This document shows, in pieces, positions 33,759-44,990 of a stretch of DNA of 64,000 bases. The notes under the pieces were generated by a model that was given only the letters and a program-made list of their open reading frames with translations, did no database searches and had not been told where the DNA came from. This DNA is from Trichosphaerium sp. ATCC 40318 (lineage: Eukaryota > Discosea > Flabellinia > Trichosidae): the NCBI GenBank assembly GCA_038496445.1, contig JALMLS010000027.1, positions 1 to 64,000 on the forward strand, written 5' to 3'. The stretch's first letter is position 1, and each line of letters opens with the position of its first letter. The position numbers and the translations under genes are program-made.

Positions 33759-34262
33759 TCAGTTTCCGAATTTTCTATTGTCACGTTCTATAGTGTCTAT
33801 GCTTGGTAATGCGCCTGGGTACTGGTAATAATATTGTTGTCCATGTGATATAGGTGGTAATCTAATGCTTTGGGGTGTGGGTGCTTGTTTGTGACGCCAT
33901 GTGATTTCGCTTTCTGCAATGGTAAATGGTGTTCTACATTGAGTTGAAGTATAATTTGTAGGTTGTAGTTGAGGAGGGGGAACTGCTTGGTGAACAAAAA
34001 TATGCTGGCGTTTTCTAGCAATTTGAGGCAAAGGCTCTGATTTACGTTTATTGGTTCGTCGTTCTTGTTGTAACGATGGTTCTAGTAAGTAACCTGAAGG
34101 GCCATAATGGGTACTTCGGGTAGAGATTGAATAGGTCTCACGCGATGGAGACGATTGTAATTCTACTAGCGCTGCAGCGGCTAATTGTTCGCTTGTTGAT
34201 TGAAAATGCGCTTGCGCTCGTGTTCTAGGTTTAATATACGGGTATGAATATCGTTGGCTCAT
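33759..34262 (-). CDS. Disordered Gln/Pro/Tyr-rich protein, 167 residues
   Basis: Single open frame from ATG 34262 (MSQRYSYPYIKPRTRAQA) to a stop at 33759. It has one short helical segment (SEQLAAAALVELQ), a basic patch (RRTNKRKSEPLPQIARKRQ) and a C-terminus rich in Q, P and Y (HGQQYYYQYPGALPS). The composition suggests an intrinsically disordered nuclear protein, perhaps a transcription or RNA-processing factor, but no domain is present. Length and composition against a compact background favour a real gene. Confidence 0.55.
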   Translation of the reverse strand: MSQRYSYPYIKPRTRAQAHFQSTSEQLAAAALVELQSSPSRETYSISTRSTHYGPSGYLLEPSLQQERRTNKRKSEPLPQIARKRQHIFVHQAVPPPQLQPTNYTSTQCRTPFTIAESEITWRHKQAPTPQSIRLPPISHGQQYYYQYPGALPSIDTIERDNRKFGN

Positions 34263-34558
34263 TTTTACAGGGTAGTACGTAGTACGTTTAATTAGTTAAC
34301 ACGAGTATGTGAACACAAAATCAGTTAAGATAATATCACGTGGGCCGCTTAACTGTCAACGCTGATTGATTAACAGCGTGAAGGAGCGGGTAAATGATGA
34401 CGTTACACTGTGTTTGGAAAATACCTTACTCCGTGGGTACCGGAGAAGCAATCTCGGACAACCAGAAAAAAAATTTGGTGAAAAATAAAAAACAACCGCG
34501 TGAATTATAAAGTTAAGTGAAGGCAACATCATATGAGTTTATTCGTTGTACATTCTTT

Positions 34559-35613
34559 CTAAACGACATAGACCCATGAGTGAATTTGTGCCGTGTACGG
34601 CACGCAGCAACCTTTGCTATTAACTACAGCAAAGAATTCGCCACCTTGCCAATTATTTATCTTGAGTTCAATGTGACCTTGTCGTTGAAGTTAGATGAAA
34701 AAAAAAGCGCAGTGTATTTTTAGTTCAGTGGACTTACCGGCTTGTCGTACTTCAGTGTCGTACGACAAAATTGCTCCTGCGCTATCTACCAACTCTACAG
34801 ACAAACTCTTATCTGTGTCAGCCCAGTTTACTTCAACACCAACTGGATCAGGTGCACCATTATCGGAATACGCTTGAAGTCACATGAATTTAAGTTTTCG
34901 TACTCCTAAGACGGCGTACCTCTTAGATAATCACTGTTGGTCTTCTCAGAAAATAGAGATAGGGTAGCAGGCCTTTGACCAACAATTGAGTAAATTGGCT
35001 GTAAAGTAGTGGCGATAGTATCATCTGCAGGATCTCTTTCATCGACACATCGCAGTACAGGATGGTGACAATCTAAACCCTAAAAAAAAAAGTTAACAGC
35101 TTGTTTTCGAAAGCGAGCAAAAATCTTTTCTTTTTGAAAAGACCACGTGACCAGAAACGTCATAACGTACATTAACACATCGTCTTTTACATCTCTCGAG
35201 CATTGAGTTACAAATTGTCGTTATAATAGCTTGAGATTGGGCCTTACATTTGGCGAATGCGTCCATACCTACGTGGTGCCTCCGATAAGTAATCTGCGTA
35301 TAATTTTACAAATTTGCGAAAATTTTTTTCTTTGTCACGCCGAAAACCGCCACGCGTACATTTTTCTAGACAGCATGTATCATACATAGGTGAACAAAAA
35401 CCGCATTGAGTAAAACCGCAGGCATCACCGGGTTGAGAAACGCCTTGAAAGCGAGTAAATACAAAACAACGTGAGAATAAAGCGAAAAAACACTTCACCT
35501 GAGCAACATTGGCGTCCTGGATTGTTAACACAAAGGTCGTAGGTACATGGTTGACAGCAAGCGTATGTTGTAGCTGCGAAAACCAAACAGAGAAAAGCGA
35601 GAGAAACCTTCAT
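34559..35613 (-). CDS. Secreted cysteine-rich protein
   Basis: I chose the second ATG, 35613, because it starts a clean signal peptide: MKVSLAFLCLVFAATTYA. The mature part opens CCQPCTYDLCVNNPGRQCC, then splices in phase to GDACGFTQCGFCSPMYDTCC. A further intron (GTACGC...CACGTAG) leads to MDAFAKCKAQSQAIITTIC and RCKRRCVN, and later exons to CHHPVLRCVDERDPADD, GVEVNWADTDKSLSVEL and a last exon, INNWQGGEFFAVVNSKGCC, ending VYVV, TAG 34559. Sixteen or more cysteines, often paired as CC, suggest an extracellular disulfide-rich domain followed by a beta-sandwich. No family recognised. It lies close to the TIMP-like gene on the same strand. Confidence 0.75.
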
Positions 35614-36195
35614 CACAAGAATTTGTTGTAACAGTTTGGATAAACCCAAAAAAATACATCAACTGTGAACAATAGTAAGTGACTTTACGTGAACATATAA
35701 AATGAGTGTATGTCTTGCTTTGTACAATACACGCTTCTAGGGAAACTACTAAACAACCAAAACTCTGAGGTGAAATATCTTTACGTTTATTTAACCACTA
35801 TTCACTGCTGATCTTACAATTCTATTTTTTCACGTGTTATATGGCAAACTCATGTAGAAAGCTATCTAATAAATCAGTCCTTCTGCGAATAAAGATGCAT
35901 CATGCATTTAGACTTGGTTTGAAAAAACTTGCTTTGAAGATTTATGTTAGCTTATTTGATTTTCAAGTCACGTGAATTATCTGTATAGACACGCAGCCAG
36001 CAATTTAAACAAACTATCCTCATTCTGCATAGTCTAACTATATTGTTGTTCATAACACCCTATTGTTGATTACAGTTTTTGACACCCCAGTCCAAGTTTT
36101 TGTTAATTCTCTGCGACTACGTCATGGTATGCTAATTACATCTAATTTTCAAACAAATGGAATATCTGGATAAGTGGGGGAAAGTAATACTTTAT
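35614..36195. other. Intergenic region between two secreted-protein genes
   Basis: No gene seen. Two palindromes (TCACGTGTT near 35832, TCACGTGAA near 35969) lie in what is probably the promoter of the cysteine-rich gene. Confidence 0.5.
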
Positions 36196-37074
36196 CTACC
36201 CTCTGTAAGGTACACATGTCTTACAACAGCCTCGTGCTCTACAACCAGTAGTACAAGTGAATTGATTCATGCGGCATTTTACTGTATCACAGCATGTAGC
36301 AGACGCGCAAGATGTGCGCGTTTGAGGAACTATTGCACAGTTTCGGCAACCTCGCCTACAAAAAGGCATTTGCATAGTGCACATCAATGGCTGATAAAAA
36401 CCATGATGAGGGCGAGGGTTCTCGCAATCAATACGCCCAGTTGTTGGTACGTTACAAAAGCCCATCATATCGCAACTGCCGACACGGAATCTACGGCCAT
36501 TGGAACCTTTCCTTGCAGGTACGAGGTATTCCTACAAAAGTGTCAGGTCAGGAAGGTAGTGATAAAAAAGGAAAGTATTGTTTTGTTGGGATGATTTTTA
36601 GTGTCTTGTAATGCACTTTTTTTGATGATTGTGTTAAAGAATGAAAGTTGGATAATGACTGGTTATTAGTAACTTTTCCTTTTTAGGCGTGACAACAAAA
36701 AAGATTCTCTTTAAAATGACTGTATTTCCTTTTTGACGTACTTTCTTCACCTTGAAATCAAATCCACAAGCTGCGGAATTCTTCCTACACGAAAGGTTTT
36801 AACAATATTCAGCTAGCAACCCGATTTTGTACCCTGTTTCGATGTTGATTCTCGCGTAGTTGTTTCCGTTGTGTTTGTGTACGTGCAACACTCTAGCGCT
36901 GAAAACTCTTGTGTATCTTGATGAACGCCGTTCGTAGTCAATACGTACAGTAAATACGCTGTCTGCTCTGCAAAAAATCTCTTCTTCGCTTCCAGGCATA
37001 CAAGAGCATGCAATAGTAACGTCAAAAACGCAAAAAACGCCTGCGATGATTAATAGAACGGTTGACGTTCGCAT
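36196..37074 (-). CDS. TIMP/netrin-like (NTR fold) secreted protein
   Basis: ATG 37074 starts a signal peptide (MRTSTVLLIIAGVFCVFDV, cleaved near TIA) directly followed by CSCMPG, the N-terminal Cys-X-Cys that metalloproteinase inhibitors of the TIMP family use to chelate zinc. The NTR fold continues with FCRADSVFTVRIDYERR, VFSARVLHVHKH and, after an intron (GTACAA...GTGTAG), SAACGFDFKVKK. A longer intron of about 200 bases joins, in phase, to EYLVPARKGSNGRRFRVGSC. This reproduces the TIMP order CxC / FC.AD.V / ACG / YL / C. The C-terminal part is a separate Cys-rich domain (MPFCRRGCRNC, CRARGCCKTC) ending at TAG 36196. Protease inhibition is inferred from the family. Confidence 0.75.
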
Positions 37075-37654
37075 CTTTAGTCAAGCTACAATTTAACGCA
37101 AGGCGCACGTTTAAGTCACCTATTGCTGGATTTGATAGAGTGCAACTCTGTCATAAGAGGTACCTAAGCGCCATAAGAAATACTAGCATGCTCTTTCTGG
37201 CAGACAATAATCTAGTATCCCGAAACTTTTTGCTTTTTACAATAAAGAGTTGCAAACGCTAGAGGCTACTAACTACAAAAAGAAAAGCACGAAACAAGCG
37301 AAAATGCGATTTACAATGAGTGTTTTGAGCTTAAATGGAGAAATGGGCTTGTCGTGCTACATCAGTTACTACGCATTTAGTTGTTTTTACACGTGTTGTG
37401 ACACTATTGTTAGTATTGGCGGGGTTTTCAACTAGCGATCGGAGATTGCTCATATAACGTTCTTGCGCCTGTTACAAATAGAAACTTAATTTTGGCGCAT
37501 GAAATCCCTTATGCCTTTTTAGCGTTGAGTGAAATTTCATTTTTAAGCAATCTACTCAATCACGCAGCATTTCAACGTTGTGTAGTAACTGAAAGCTACT
37601 CTTTATTCCTCTACTACATTCTCCAATACCTACATCTTATAAACACGCCTAAGA
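37075..37654. other. Divergent intergenic region
   Basis: Lies between the TIMP-like gene and the membrane protein gene on the other strand. Small open frames (such as ATG 37304, MRFTMSVLSLNGEMG) show no homology. An ACACGTGT palindrome is near 37389. Confidence 0.45.
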
Positions 37655-38192
37655 ATGAATCAACGACAAGATGACGCTCACTACTTGAGTTTTAAGAACG
37701 CTTTGACTGTGTCAATCACTCTTGGGATTATAGTTTTACTTTTCACCGGTTTATCAATCGTTACAGCCGTAGCCTTCTTAAGGGGCGGACATGGTACGTA
37801 TACAAGCGTTATTTGTTCTAGAGTTATTTTTGCATTAAATGGCTACAGTTTGTTTAATGATACAGAAACAGCGTCAAAGGCGTGTATAATACGGTACTAA
37901 CCAATAAACTTAGTTCCCTTGCCGATAGTATACTTTATCGGATTGATTGATGTCGTTACTATCTCTGTATTCATTATTATAACGTGTTTCACCACTGTAG
38001 ACAATTACGTATGACTTTGAAAGCTCTATTAGCGATATTCAGTTATTATAGAAACTAACGTTACTTTAGGGGTTATGGAAGACAAGTCAAGAACGGCAAG
38101 CAGCGGGAGAGCCTTATACGAGCGATATTGAAGCAATGACTACGCTGTTAGCACCATTAAGCGATAATGAAAATGAAACCGACGAAGAATAG
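37655..38192 (+). CDS. Small two-span membrane protein
   Basis: ATG 37655 (MNQRQDDAHYLSFKNALTV) leads to a membrane span, ITLGIIVLLFTGLSIVTAV, then a short loop and a second span, PLPIVYFIGLIDVVTISVFI. A final exon after a GTATGA...CTTTAG intron reads TSQERQAAGEPYTSDIEAM and ends LSDNENETDEE, TAG 38192, an acidic cytoplasmic tail. The exact acceptor at about 37912 is not settled. The DAHY plus first-span segment resembles the protein encoded on the opposite strand at 42929-43072, so the two are probably paralogues. Family unknown. Confidence 0.6.
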
Positions 38193-38538
38193 ATTTTTTT
38201 TACAATGCTGCCGTTGCTTGGATTTTTTTGTAAATCTTGTACAAATTGTAAATAATAAAACCCTAAAGTGTTCAACTAAAGTTCAAAAAACCAAACCACT
38301 CACAAATCTCTAGCAATAGGTTTTGGGGTTTTTTTATAATACAGGTGCTTTTCGTTTTGATGATCGTATAGTAAGTTTTGGGTTAAAGCATACAGGGCAT
38401 GGTGCTGAATTATCGCCAAATTCTGAGCTAACATTAGACATACTAAACGTAGCTGTGCAAAAGTCGCATGCCATGTATGTGCTGCTCTTTATTAACCGCA
38501 TTCCCTAATTTTAAAGAAATTAATACCAAATTACTTCT
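38193..38538. other. Intergenic region between convergent genes
   Basis: No gene assigned. An open frame at 38323-38508 shows no homology. The stretch holds an imperfect inverted repeat, AAAAAACCAAACC near 38285 against GGTTTTGGGGTTTTTT near 38320, possibly a 3'-end structure. Confidence 0.4.
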
Positions 38539-41063
38539 TTAAAAAAAAGTGTCAAAATGTGACACATTGCAAAAATTTCGATTTTCACTGAACTGAAAAA
38601 AACTTGGTGGTTTAATACGTACCTTCCAACAAATTAACACTGGGGTTTTACATACTGTGCATATAACGTTTCCATTTATCACTTCCGCTCCACAGTTTGT
38701 ACATGTATGTTTAGGAGAGGCACTCTCGTCCCTTTTGTGTTTATTACAAACGTCAAGTTTGCTTTGGATTGTAGCTTTGTTAGGCAAGTTCATCTTTACC
38801 AACATTTCAAGTAACCTCCCAGCAGTATAAAAGTTACCAAGATCAAAATTCCTTTGTACAGCCAATCGAATCTACAAGAACCAACCATGTTAGCTTAATA
38901 GGATGTGTTGTTACTGTAAATAGTCAACATCGTACAGCAATAAGTCGATGTTTTGGTTGTAGTGCCATATCGGAGAAGAATCTAGCAACCAAAGCTCGCT
39001 GTTTTATCAATTGTAAGGACTCAAGACGCTTCATTTCTTCAAGAAACAACATTGCTCCTCTGTAAAGACCACATAATCCCACTTCGTTACGATAGTGTCT
39101 ATATACTGGTTCTCCAATTTTCCCTAACTATTAGTTAGCAATAAATATGATTGTGCGGACATCATACAAAGTGATTGTAGAGCAACAGTAAAGCATCTCA
39201 AACTCTCAGGGAAGTCACCTTTGTTTAAAGCAAGCAAGCCCTTAATTAAACAATAAGTTACAAGAAAGCTATGAACGAGGTTGGTACCAGGTTTGAATAC
39301 TGGGAAGCTTGTTTTTTTGCCTGGATGGCTGGGCTTTCGACTGGGGTTGAAGCTGATCTATTCAACGCAAAAGGTTTGAACCGAGGTGACTTTGATGCCA
39401 TAGGTGCCGATTGTCGTAAACTACTTGAAGACCTTGTCCGCGTAGGTATTGGTTTCTCTTCTTGTGTTAAACTCACTGCAACAGAAGGTGTCTCAACCTT
39501 CTCTGGAGCAATTGGTAGTGGTGTGAATGTATCTGCTTTCGGAGATGGCGTAGGTTCTGGAGTAGGTACAGCGACTTGAATCTTTGGTTCTGGAGTCGGT
39601 GTGGTTGCGTTTGTTACATCTACAGAAGTAATCGGTGTAAAAGAGTCTGTTTCAGTACTTTGTGGTGTTTCTGCGTTCATGTCATCTGCCCAAGGATTTG
39701 TTCGGTAGTATTTAGGTAATTCCTCAACAGCTGGGGTTGGTTCGGCCGGTTTCTGTACAGGTTCCCATTCAACAGAATTATTATTACTGTCATTTCCAGG
39801 CTGCCATGGATTTGTCGTTGAAGGTGTAGCTTCTACAGTTGGTGCGCTTCCTTCTGTCCTAGCGCTAGGCCATTCTACGCTTTGTGATCTGGAGTCAAAA
39901 TCTTCATTTGACCAAGGAATAGATAAAACACCGCCACCTTCTGGAGAACCTACAGGACTTGGCGGTTGCCATTCTACACTTCCAGCATTTGAATCATGAG
40001 AATTATCACCTGACATAAAGGGCATCGACCAAGGTGTTTGTGTAGATGTTGAAGCCTCTACTGTACCATCAAAAGATGCTGCGACTTCTACTGTTGTTTC
40101 TTCTGCATTCGCTTTTGGGATTGGCCAAGGTAAAGCTCTAGAAGGTTGTGGTTCAGCGTTTGGGTTATCTATTTCTAAACCACTTAAAACAAGTGTAGAT
40201 GCTGCTTTTTTTAAAGCATCAGCATCTGTTACCGGTGACCCTGAAACTGCCTTATCTTTAATGACAATGTTTATTTTTTTTTGAGCGAAAGGATCTGGTC
40301 CCCAAGATGATGATGAAGACTCCTCTTCGTCTTTACCTGGTAGAGCAATATGGTTTCCATTCACTGCATGTTCATTAGATGTGGCACTACCGTTTATAGC
40401 AACGAAAGAACCATTACCTTCTAAATCTGCCCCGAAAGGTTTGAATTGGTCTGATGCAGCAAATGGGTTATTAGCTGCTAGAGTAAGACTTTCTGAGGAA
40501 CCGTTGTTGTTATCAAAAGGTGTTGAGCCCAAAGTACCACTCAAGACTCCGTCAGCGGATCTCGGGCTGTTGTTCTCTTCGCCTGTGTTACTTGTTTTAC
40601 CTTTTCCACTAGACGTACTAGTATCGTGTTTATCTCCTGTTGAAGTACTTCCATCAGCTGAGAATGTATGTTCGGGGCTCCCAGCATTAATAGCATTGCT
40701 GCTTTTTTCAGATGATGACGATTTTAGTTCTTGTTTTGTGTTGTTATCTTGTTTCTTACTTTCTTTCTTTTCTTTACTGGACTCTTTCAATGTAACATTC
40801 TTTTTGAACTTGTATCGAGGCGATTTTTTCTTTGCTTTGGAATTAACGTTGTTTGGTTTCGTTGATAAGCTTCTTCTTAAGAACGATACAGATTTACGAT
40901 GTTGATTTCCTTTTTTGTGGACCATATCACCTGTTGGCTTACTCTTTCGTATATCAGCCTTTCTCACTTCTGATTTGCCTCCTTTAGCGCTTTTTGATCT
41001 TTTACGCAGCGTTGAAGCTCGGTTTGTATTACTACCTGTTATTGGGTCGCGTGGCGATGGCAT
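38539..41063 (-). CDS. Disordered endocytic-type adaptor with alpha-COP-like C-terminal domain
   Basis: ATG 41063 (MPSPRDPITGSNTNRAST) opens about 600 residues of Ser/Thr/Pro-rich, largely disordered sequence with a basic N-terminus. Scattered through it are short trafficking-type motifs: NPFAASDQFKPFG, DPFAQKK, TPFDNN, TNPWADD, WSMPF and FKPFAL. The 3' exons give a helical domain resembling the C-terminus of alpha-COP: GLLALNKGDFPESLRCFTVA, ARFFSDMALQPKHRLIAVR, LGNFYTAGRLLEMLVKMNLP, then a CX2C...CX2C zinc ribbon (CTNCGAEVINGNVICTVC). Alpha-COP itself has WD40 repeats instead of this disordered N-terminus. NPF motifs bind EH domains and DPF motifs bind the AP-2 ear, so an endocytic scaffold is likely. 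The final bases may include a 30-base intron before the stop. Confidence 0.7.
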
Positions 41064-41200
41064 AGGTTTACCTAAAGCGGATTATTATTGCTGTTAATTA
41101 AAACACGTTTTTTTTTATTATTATCGCAAAATCATAAACACGCTAGTGGCGTAATACTGCTATTAGACGCAAGGCGATCGCGTTTGCTGTGTTAGTACAA

Positions 41201-41605
41201 TTATTGCGTACCTTTCTCGCGTATGTAAATTTCCATTTTGCCTTTCTTGAACTTGTATTCAACCTCCAAGTTGTCATCATACCCTTTGCATTCGTGGGAA
41301 GGGCCTTTGTCTTTTATAGTTAAGGTGATGCTACCATCGCTTCCAACAACATCGAAGTACTGTTTTAGCTTGCCAGAACCGTCAATGAGGTATTCTAAGT
41401 TTGCGCCTGATTTCGTGATTCGCCGTTGTTTTCCCTTTGCTAGTGGAGTATCGTAGGTGCATTGTAGGCCTGAACACTTCTCTTCACGCAACGATAAACT
41501 ACAACTCGTTCTATTTTTTAAGCATATGCGCACTACATCCACATTGGCTGTTTCTTCAGGTTTGGCAACATCCGTTTTCTCTATCTTTACTTTTTTCGAG
41601 GCCAT
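41201..41605 (-). CDS. Unknown beta-rich protein, 134 residues
   Basis: Single exon from ATG 41605 (MASKKVKIEKTDVAKPEE) to a stop at 41201. A basic/acidic leader precedes a run of predicted strands: DVVRICLKNRTSCSLSL, CSGLQCTYDTPLAKGK, QYFDVVGSDGSITLTIKD and LEVEYKFKKGKMEIYIRE. Four cysteines (C-S, C-S, C-T and C-K) sit in the core. There is no signal peptide, so it is probably intracellular. The strand pattern and small size suggest a beta-sandwich, but I recognise no family. Confidence 0.6.
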   Translation of the reverse strand: MASKKVKIEKTDVAKPEETANVDVVRICLKNRTSCSLSLREEKCSGLQCTYDTPLAKGKQRRITKSGANLEYLIDGSGKLKQYFDVVGSDGSITLTIKDKGPSHECKGYDDNLEVEYKFKKGKMEIYIREKGTQ

Positions 41606-41735
41606 TGATTACCTGCAGTTTATAGTAATAGCGTTGGCGTATAATCCGCACAAAGAGACGTGCTGTATTATTGTCAGACTGTGTAATTAAGTGTAGTTGT
41701 AGTAAAATTGTTAACAGTATTTAAGGCCACTATTG

Positions 41736-42379
41736 ATGTTCGTGTTTGCACATGGTGCTTGTCGCAGAGAAGTACACGAACTGACAAAGAAATGTGTCAT
41801 GCCTTCAATTTTCAGTACGTTTTGCTTAATTTCAATTGTAACGTTATATAGGCCGCGCAAAGGCGACAAATACGGGTATTGATTAACTTGCTTGTAAAAT
41901 CAGCTAAAAAATATTAAGGCGCTAAACTAACGCTCTATTCTATCTCAAACTCGGATGCAGTCGCTAACCGAGTACTGGCGTGGGGTGGTATTTTGTTACT
42001 TGGCACCTCACTTCTTATAATCCCACAAGCTGTACGTATACGCACAAATTTTCATTGTTGATGTGTCTAGTGGAAAACTAAAATACATACCTCCACAACT
42101 GAAAAAACTGCAATAACTGGTGGATTATTCGCATTTTCGTTATCGTATAACTACTTTGCATACCGCTATCTTCGAAGGTAATCAAGTGGGATTGTAAAAC
42201 ATTGACATTGTTTTGACAGGCAAATACACACTCTGGCTGTACTACGCGGTTCAGATACCCTACTAGTTAAGTACTATAATACATTTTGGTTGAAGACAGC
42301 ACGAATAAAAATGTGTGATATCGTCAAAGTACCTCCTCTACACAAAACTCAATTTCATACTCAGTACGACAACATATAA
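41736..42379 (+). CDS. Two-span mitochondrial-type membrane protein (TMEM70/186/223-like)
   Basis: Five exons join in phase from ATG 41736 (MFVFAHGACRREVHELTK). The basic, Cys/Ser-containing N-terminus fits a mitochondrial presequence. GAKLTLYSISNSDAVANRVL leads to a first span, AWGGILLLGTSLLIIPQ, then a polar loop (WKTKIHTSTTEKT) and a second span, AITGGLFAFSLSYNYFAY. The C-terminal domain (IHTLAVLRGSDTLLVKYYN, TFWLKTARIKMCDIVKVPP) has the strand pattern seen after the hairpin in TMEM186 and TMEM223. Stop TAA 42379. Relatives help assemble complex I, complex IV or ATP synthase. The exact subfamily cannot be decided. Confidence 0.55.
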
Positions 42380-42928
42380 TCGAAGAGAGATCATACAGTA
42401 TTGATTCAAATTAGGCTATGTATGCACACACGTGTTCCTTTGAGACGATTTATATTTTCTAATCCTAAGTACATTCCAAACAGACAAATGTTGAAAAGTG
42501 TATGTACTGGTAAAGGACTTGATGGCATGCATTTTTAATATCAAATGGAGGCAAAATAAAACGTGTAGAAATCAGTTTTTATTTTGATTGAAAAACATCT
42601 TTTTTTATATTTACATTGCAAAAGCTTTTTTTAAGTGAACGCTCGCTACACTTCATACAATCACTCATCAGTTGATGCTAAACGCACATCTCTCCTGCAG
42701 CCTGTCGAGCACGAAATAGTTTTAGCACAATCTAAAAAGAGAATATGTCAACTTTTGATGTTTAAAAGTTCACAGAATAAAAAGCGCACATAAGAACGTA
42801 TAGTCATCGCAAACGGTAGTAGAAATATAACAAACAGTACCGAGCCATATAAGAGACCTATCACACCAAATAATCTACCTATTATACAAAACGTTAACTT
42901 GCAATTTTTTTCATACTAAAATGAGTAG
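42380..42928. other. Intergenic region, no gene seen
   Basis: Lies between two convergent genes. Contains an ACACGTGT palindrome near 42430 and poly-T tracts. Nothing coding recognised. Confidence 0.5.
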
Positions 42929-43072
42929 TCAATGTTCAGTACCATCATGAAATGCATATAGCATGGCTAAACCAGCGAAAAAAATAACTAAAGCTACAGA
43001 GCCTATAATTATTGCTACTATTCTGCATTTGTTAAACTGGCGGACATAGTGAGCTTCGTCGTAGTTTAGCAT
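42929..43072 (-). CDS. Very small membrane protein, paralogue of the 37655 gene product
   Basis: ATG 43072 gives MLNYDEAHYVRQFNKC, then one membrane span (RIVAIIIGSVALVIFFAGLA) and a short tail, YAFHDGTEH, stop at 42929. The frame continues upstream past the ATG to about 43165, so a longer first exon is possible. DEAHY, the basic residues and the span match DDAHY and the first span of the protein at 37655-38192. The length (48 residues) and single span leave function unknown. Confidence 0.5.
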   Translation of the reverse strand: MLNYDEAHYVRQFNKCRIVAIIIGSVALVIFFAGLAMLYAFHDGTEH

Positions 43073-43340
43073 GAAATGTTTTTGTGATAAAAAGAATATA
43101 AATTGAAGTACACGTGATTTTTTTTTAATGTCAGGTAACTCTACAGTATCGCACAATTTATACAATGAATGCCTTTATTAAAAAGAAGCATGGTACACTA
43201 ATGTAGCGGGGTTACCAACCGGAGTTCACCAAATCAACAATCTGGAACAAAATCCATTCATTTGTTGCCAAAAACTTAACGAAGCTACTGATGCAGCTTA
43301 AAACCTCTAGTCTCATCGTTATGCGTTCGCTACGCGCGCA

Positions 43341-44990
43341 ATGAATAATGAGCCCTCAAAAAGTGCGTGTATTGCTAAAAAATCAATTAATGATACCACA
43401 TCGAACAATGGAGCTATTCAGGCTATAAAATATCAAGGTGCGTCGTAGATGATCAATCGTGTGGAAATTATATGATTTAACGTTTCAACGCCTGCGTAAG
43501 GTGTAAACACAATCCAGATGACAACGTAGTAGAGTTTAAGGCTAACAATGAATTACATAAACTGACAGAAGTAGGCACCATGGAAAGCGTACATGACACG
43601 CTCACAATAGAGAATCTGCACAGTACAGTGAATCTACAAAATTATGACACGTACGTAGCTACTACTTGATCCTGTACCTACACACATGCGAAGAAGCAAG
43701 AAAGAGGCTGAACAAAACGCACAATACGCAAATAGCGAAACGGCAGATGGATTGGAAGTCGAAAAGTCGAAATCATCTAACTCTACAATTTTTACGCCAA
43801 CAGAAGAAGCATCACCAGCATACGAAGACACTTCAGATGACGATTTATTCGTCGTAGACACTTCAAAAGCCAACATTGATTTGGATGGCAATGCTGTTAA
43901 ACCTTGGGTACGCCACTATTGCCCTGCCATTGCTATTCAACAACCCTTACAACAGACCAGGTTGTGCCTCTTTATTCGCGAGAAAAATGTGACATCTTGG
44001 GTCCTAAAAGTGAAGTTAAAACATCAGAATCAGTGGAACATTATTGCTGGAATTGTGGTAGTAAATCCCATACTCTTGGCCAGTGTCAAAAGGTATTATA
44101 GAGTGTTCCCGTACAACTATATAATATGTTCATATGTAACCTTTTATGTTAAGCCTACAGATGCTGATCGCATAGCAACGAACCAGAAGTACTTTAATGA
44201 CGCCAAATACGGATACCAAAGTATGTGAGCCTTTTCTTTTGTTTGTTATTTAAGCGTTATTACTGACAAATTGGATACATTAAGGTGAGGAGTATGAGCG
44301 TAAATTTAGACCTGGGTTGCTCTCTCAACAACTTATGGATGCTCTTGGCATCGGAGAAGGCGATGAACCACCATACTACTACAGAATACGGAGTTACGGG
44401 TACCCACCATGTTACATCAAAGGTAGAACGAATTAAGTAGTTACTTTATCGTATACTAATAAGCTTGAAGATGGTAAGTATATCGTTGAGTATCCTGGCT
44501 TATATGACAAAAAAAAAGATAACAAAGAAACACTTCAAACCAAAAACAGGTAGCGTCCTTAAACCAAAAATGTTTTCTTATGCTCTTAATCAGCCAACTG
44601 TCTGAGCCTGCATTATGTACAACGGGTCGAATGAACGCTGAAGCACCATCATTTCAACCACTACAAGCTAGTAGTACCATAACACGCAAGCAGCAAATAT
44701 TATCAATTTCGCTAATACAAATCTTAGAACAATACAATTATAATCAAGCGCCTGCATGGAATTATGGAGCACAATATACAAATGCTCAGTATCAGTACCA
44801 TCAACACCAGTACCAGTATCAATACCAAGCCTCTCAGCAACCATATGCATACAGTCAAGGAGCGTATTATCCACAACAAGCTTTTAGCATGTATCCACAA
44901 CAAACAATACAGCCTCAAAATTGGTTTGCTAATCTACAACAAGAGGAAACTTCAACAAATACTAATGTAGTGGATATGGATACTAGTTAA
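43341..44990 (+). CDS. ZCCHC8-like zinc-knuckle and PSP-domain protein
   Basis: ATG 43341 (MNNEPSKSACIAKKSINDT) begins an acidic, coiled N-terminal half; exons join in phase through QDDNVVEFKANNELHKLTEV and SKKEAEQNAQYANSETADG. The CCHC knuckle CWNCGSKSHTLGQC (near 44050-44090) follows. The PSP domain comes next: FRPGLLSQQLMDALGIGEG, PPYYYRIRSYGYPPCYIK and YIVEYPGLYD. The C-terminus is a Tyr/Gln-rich low-complexity tail with YQYHQHQYQYQYQASQQ, ending at TAA 44990. In animals ZCCHC8 is the scaffold of the NEXT complex that feeds nuclear RNA to the exosome, and PSP domains also occur in SF3b2. Motif order fits ZCCHC8; the long prion-like tail is a local feature. Confidence 0.8.

Noticed and set aside
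40381-40905. 174-residue open frame on the + strand
   Set aside because: Antisense to the long disordered reverse-strand protein; hydrophobic, repetitive composition is a mirror of Ser-rich codons.
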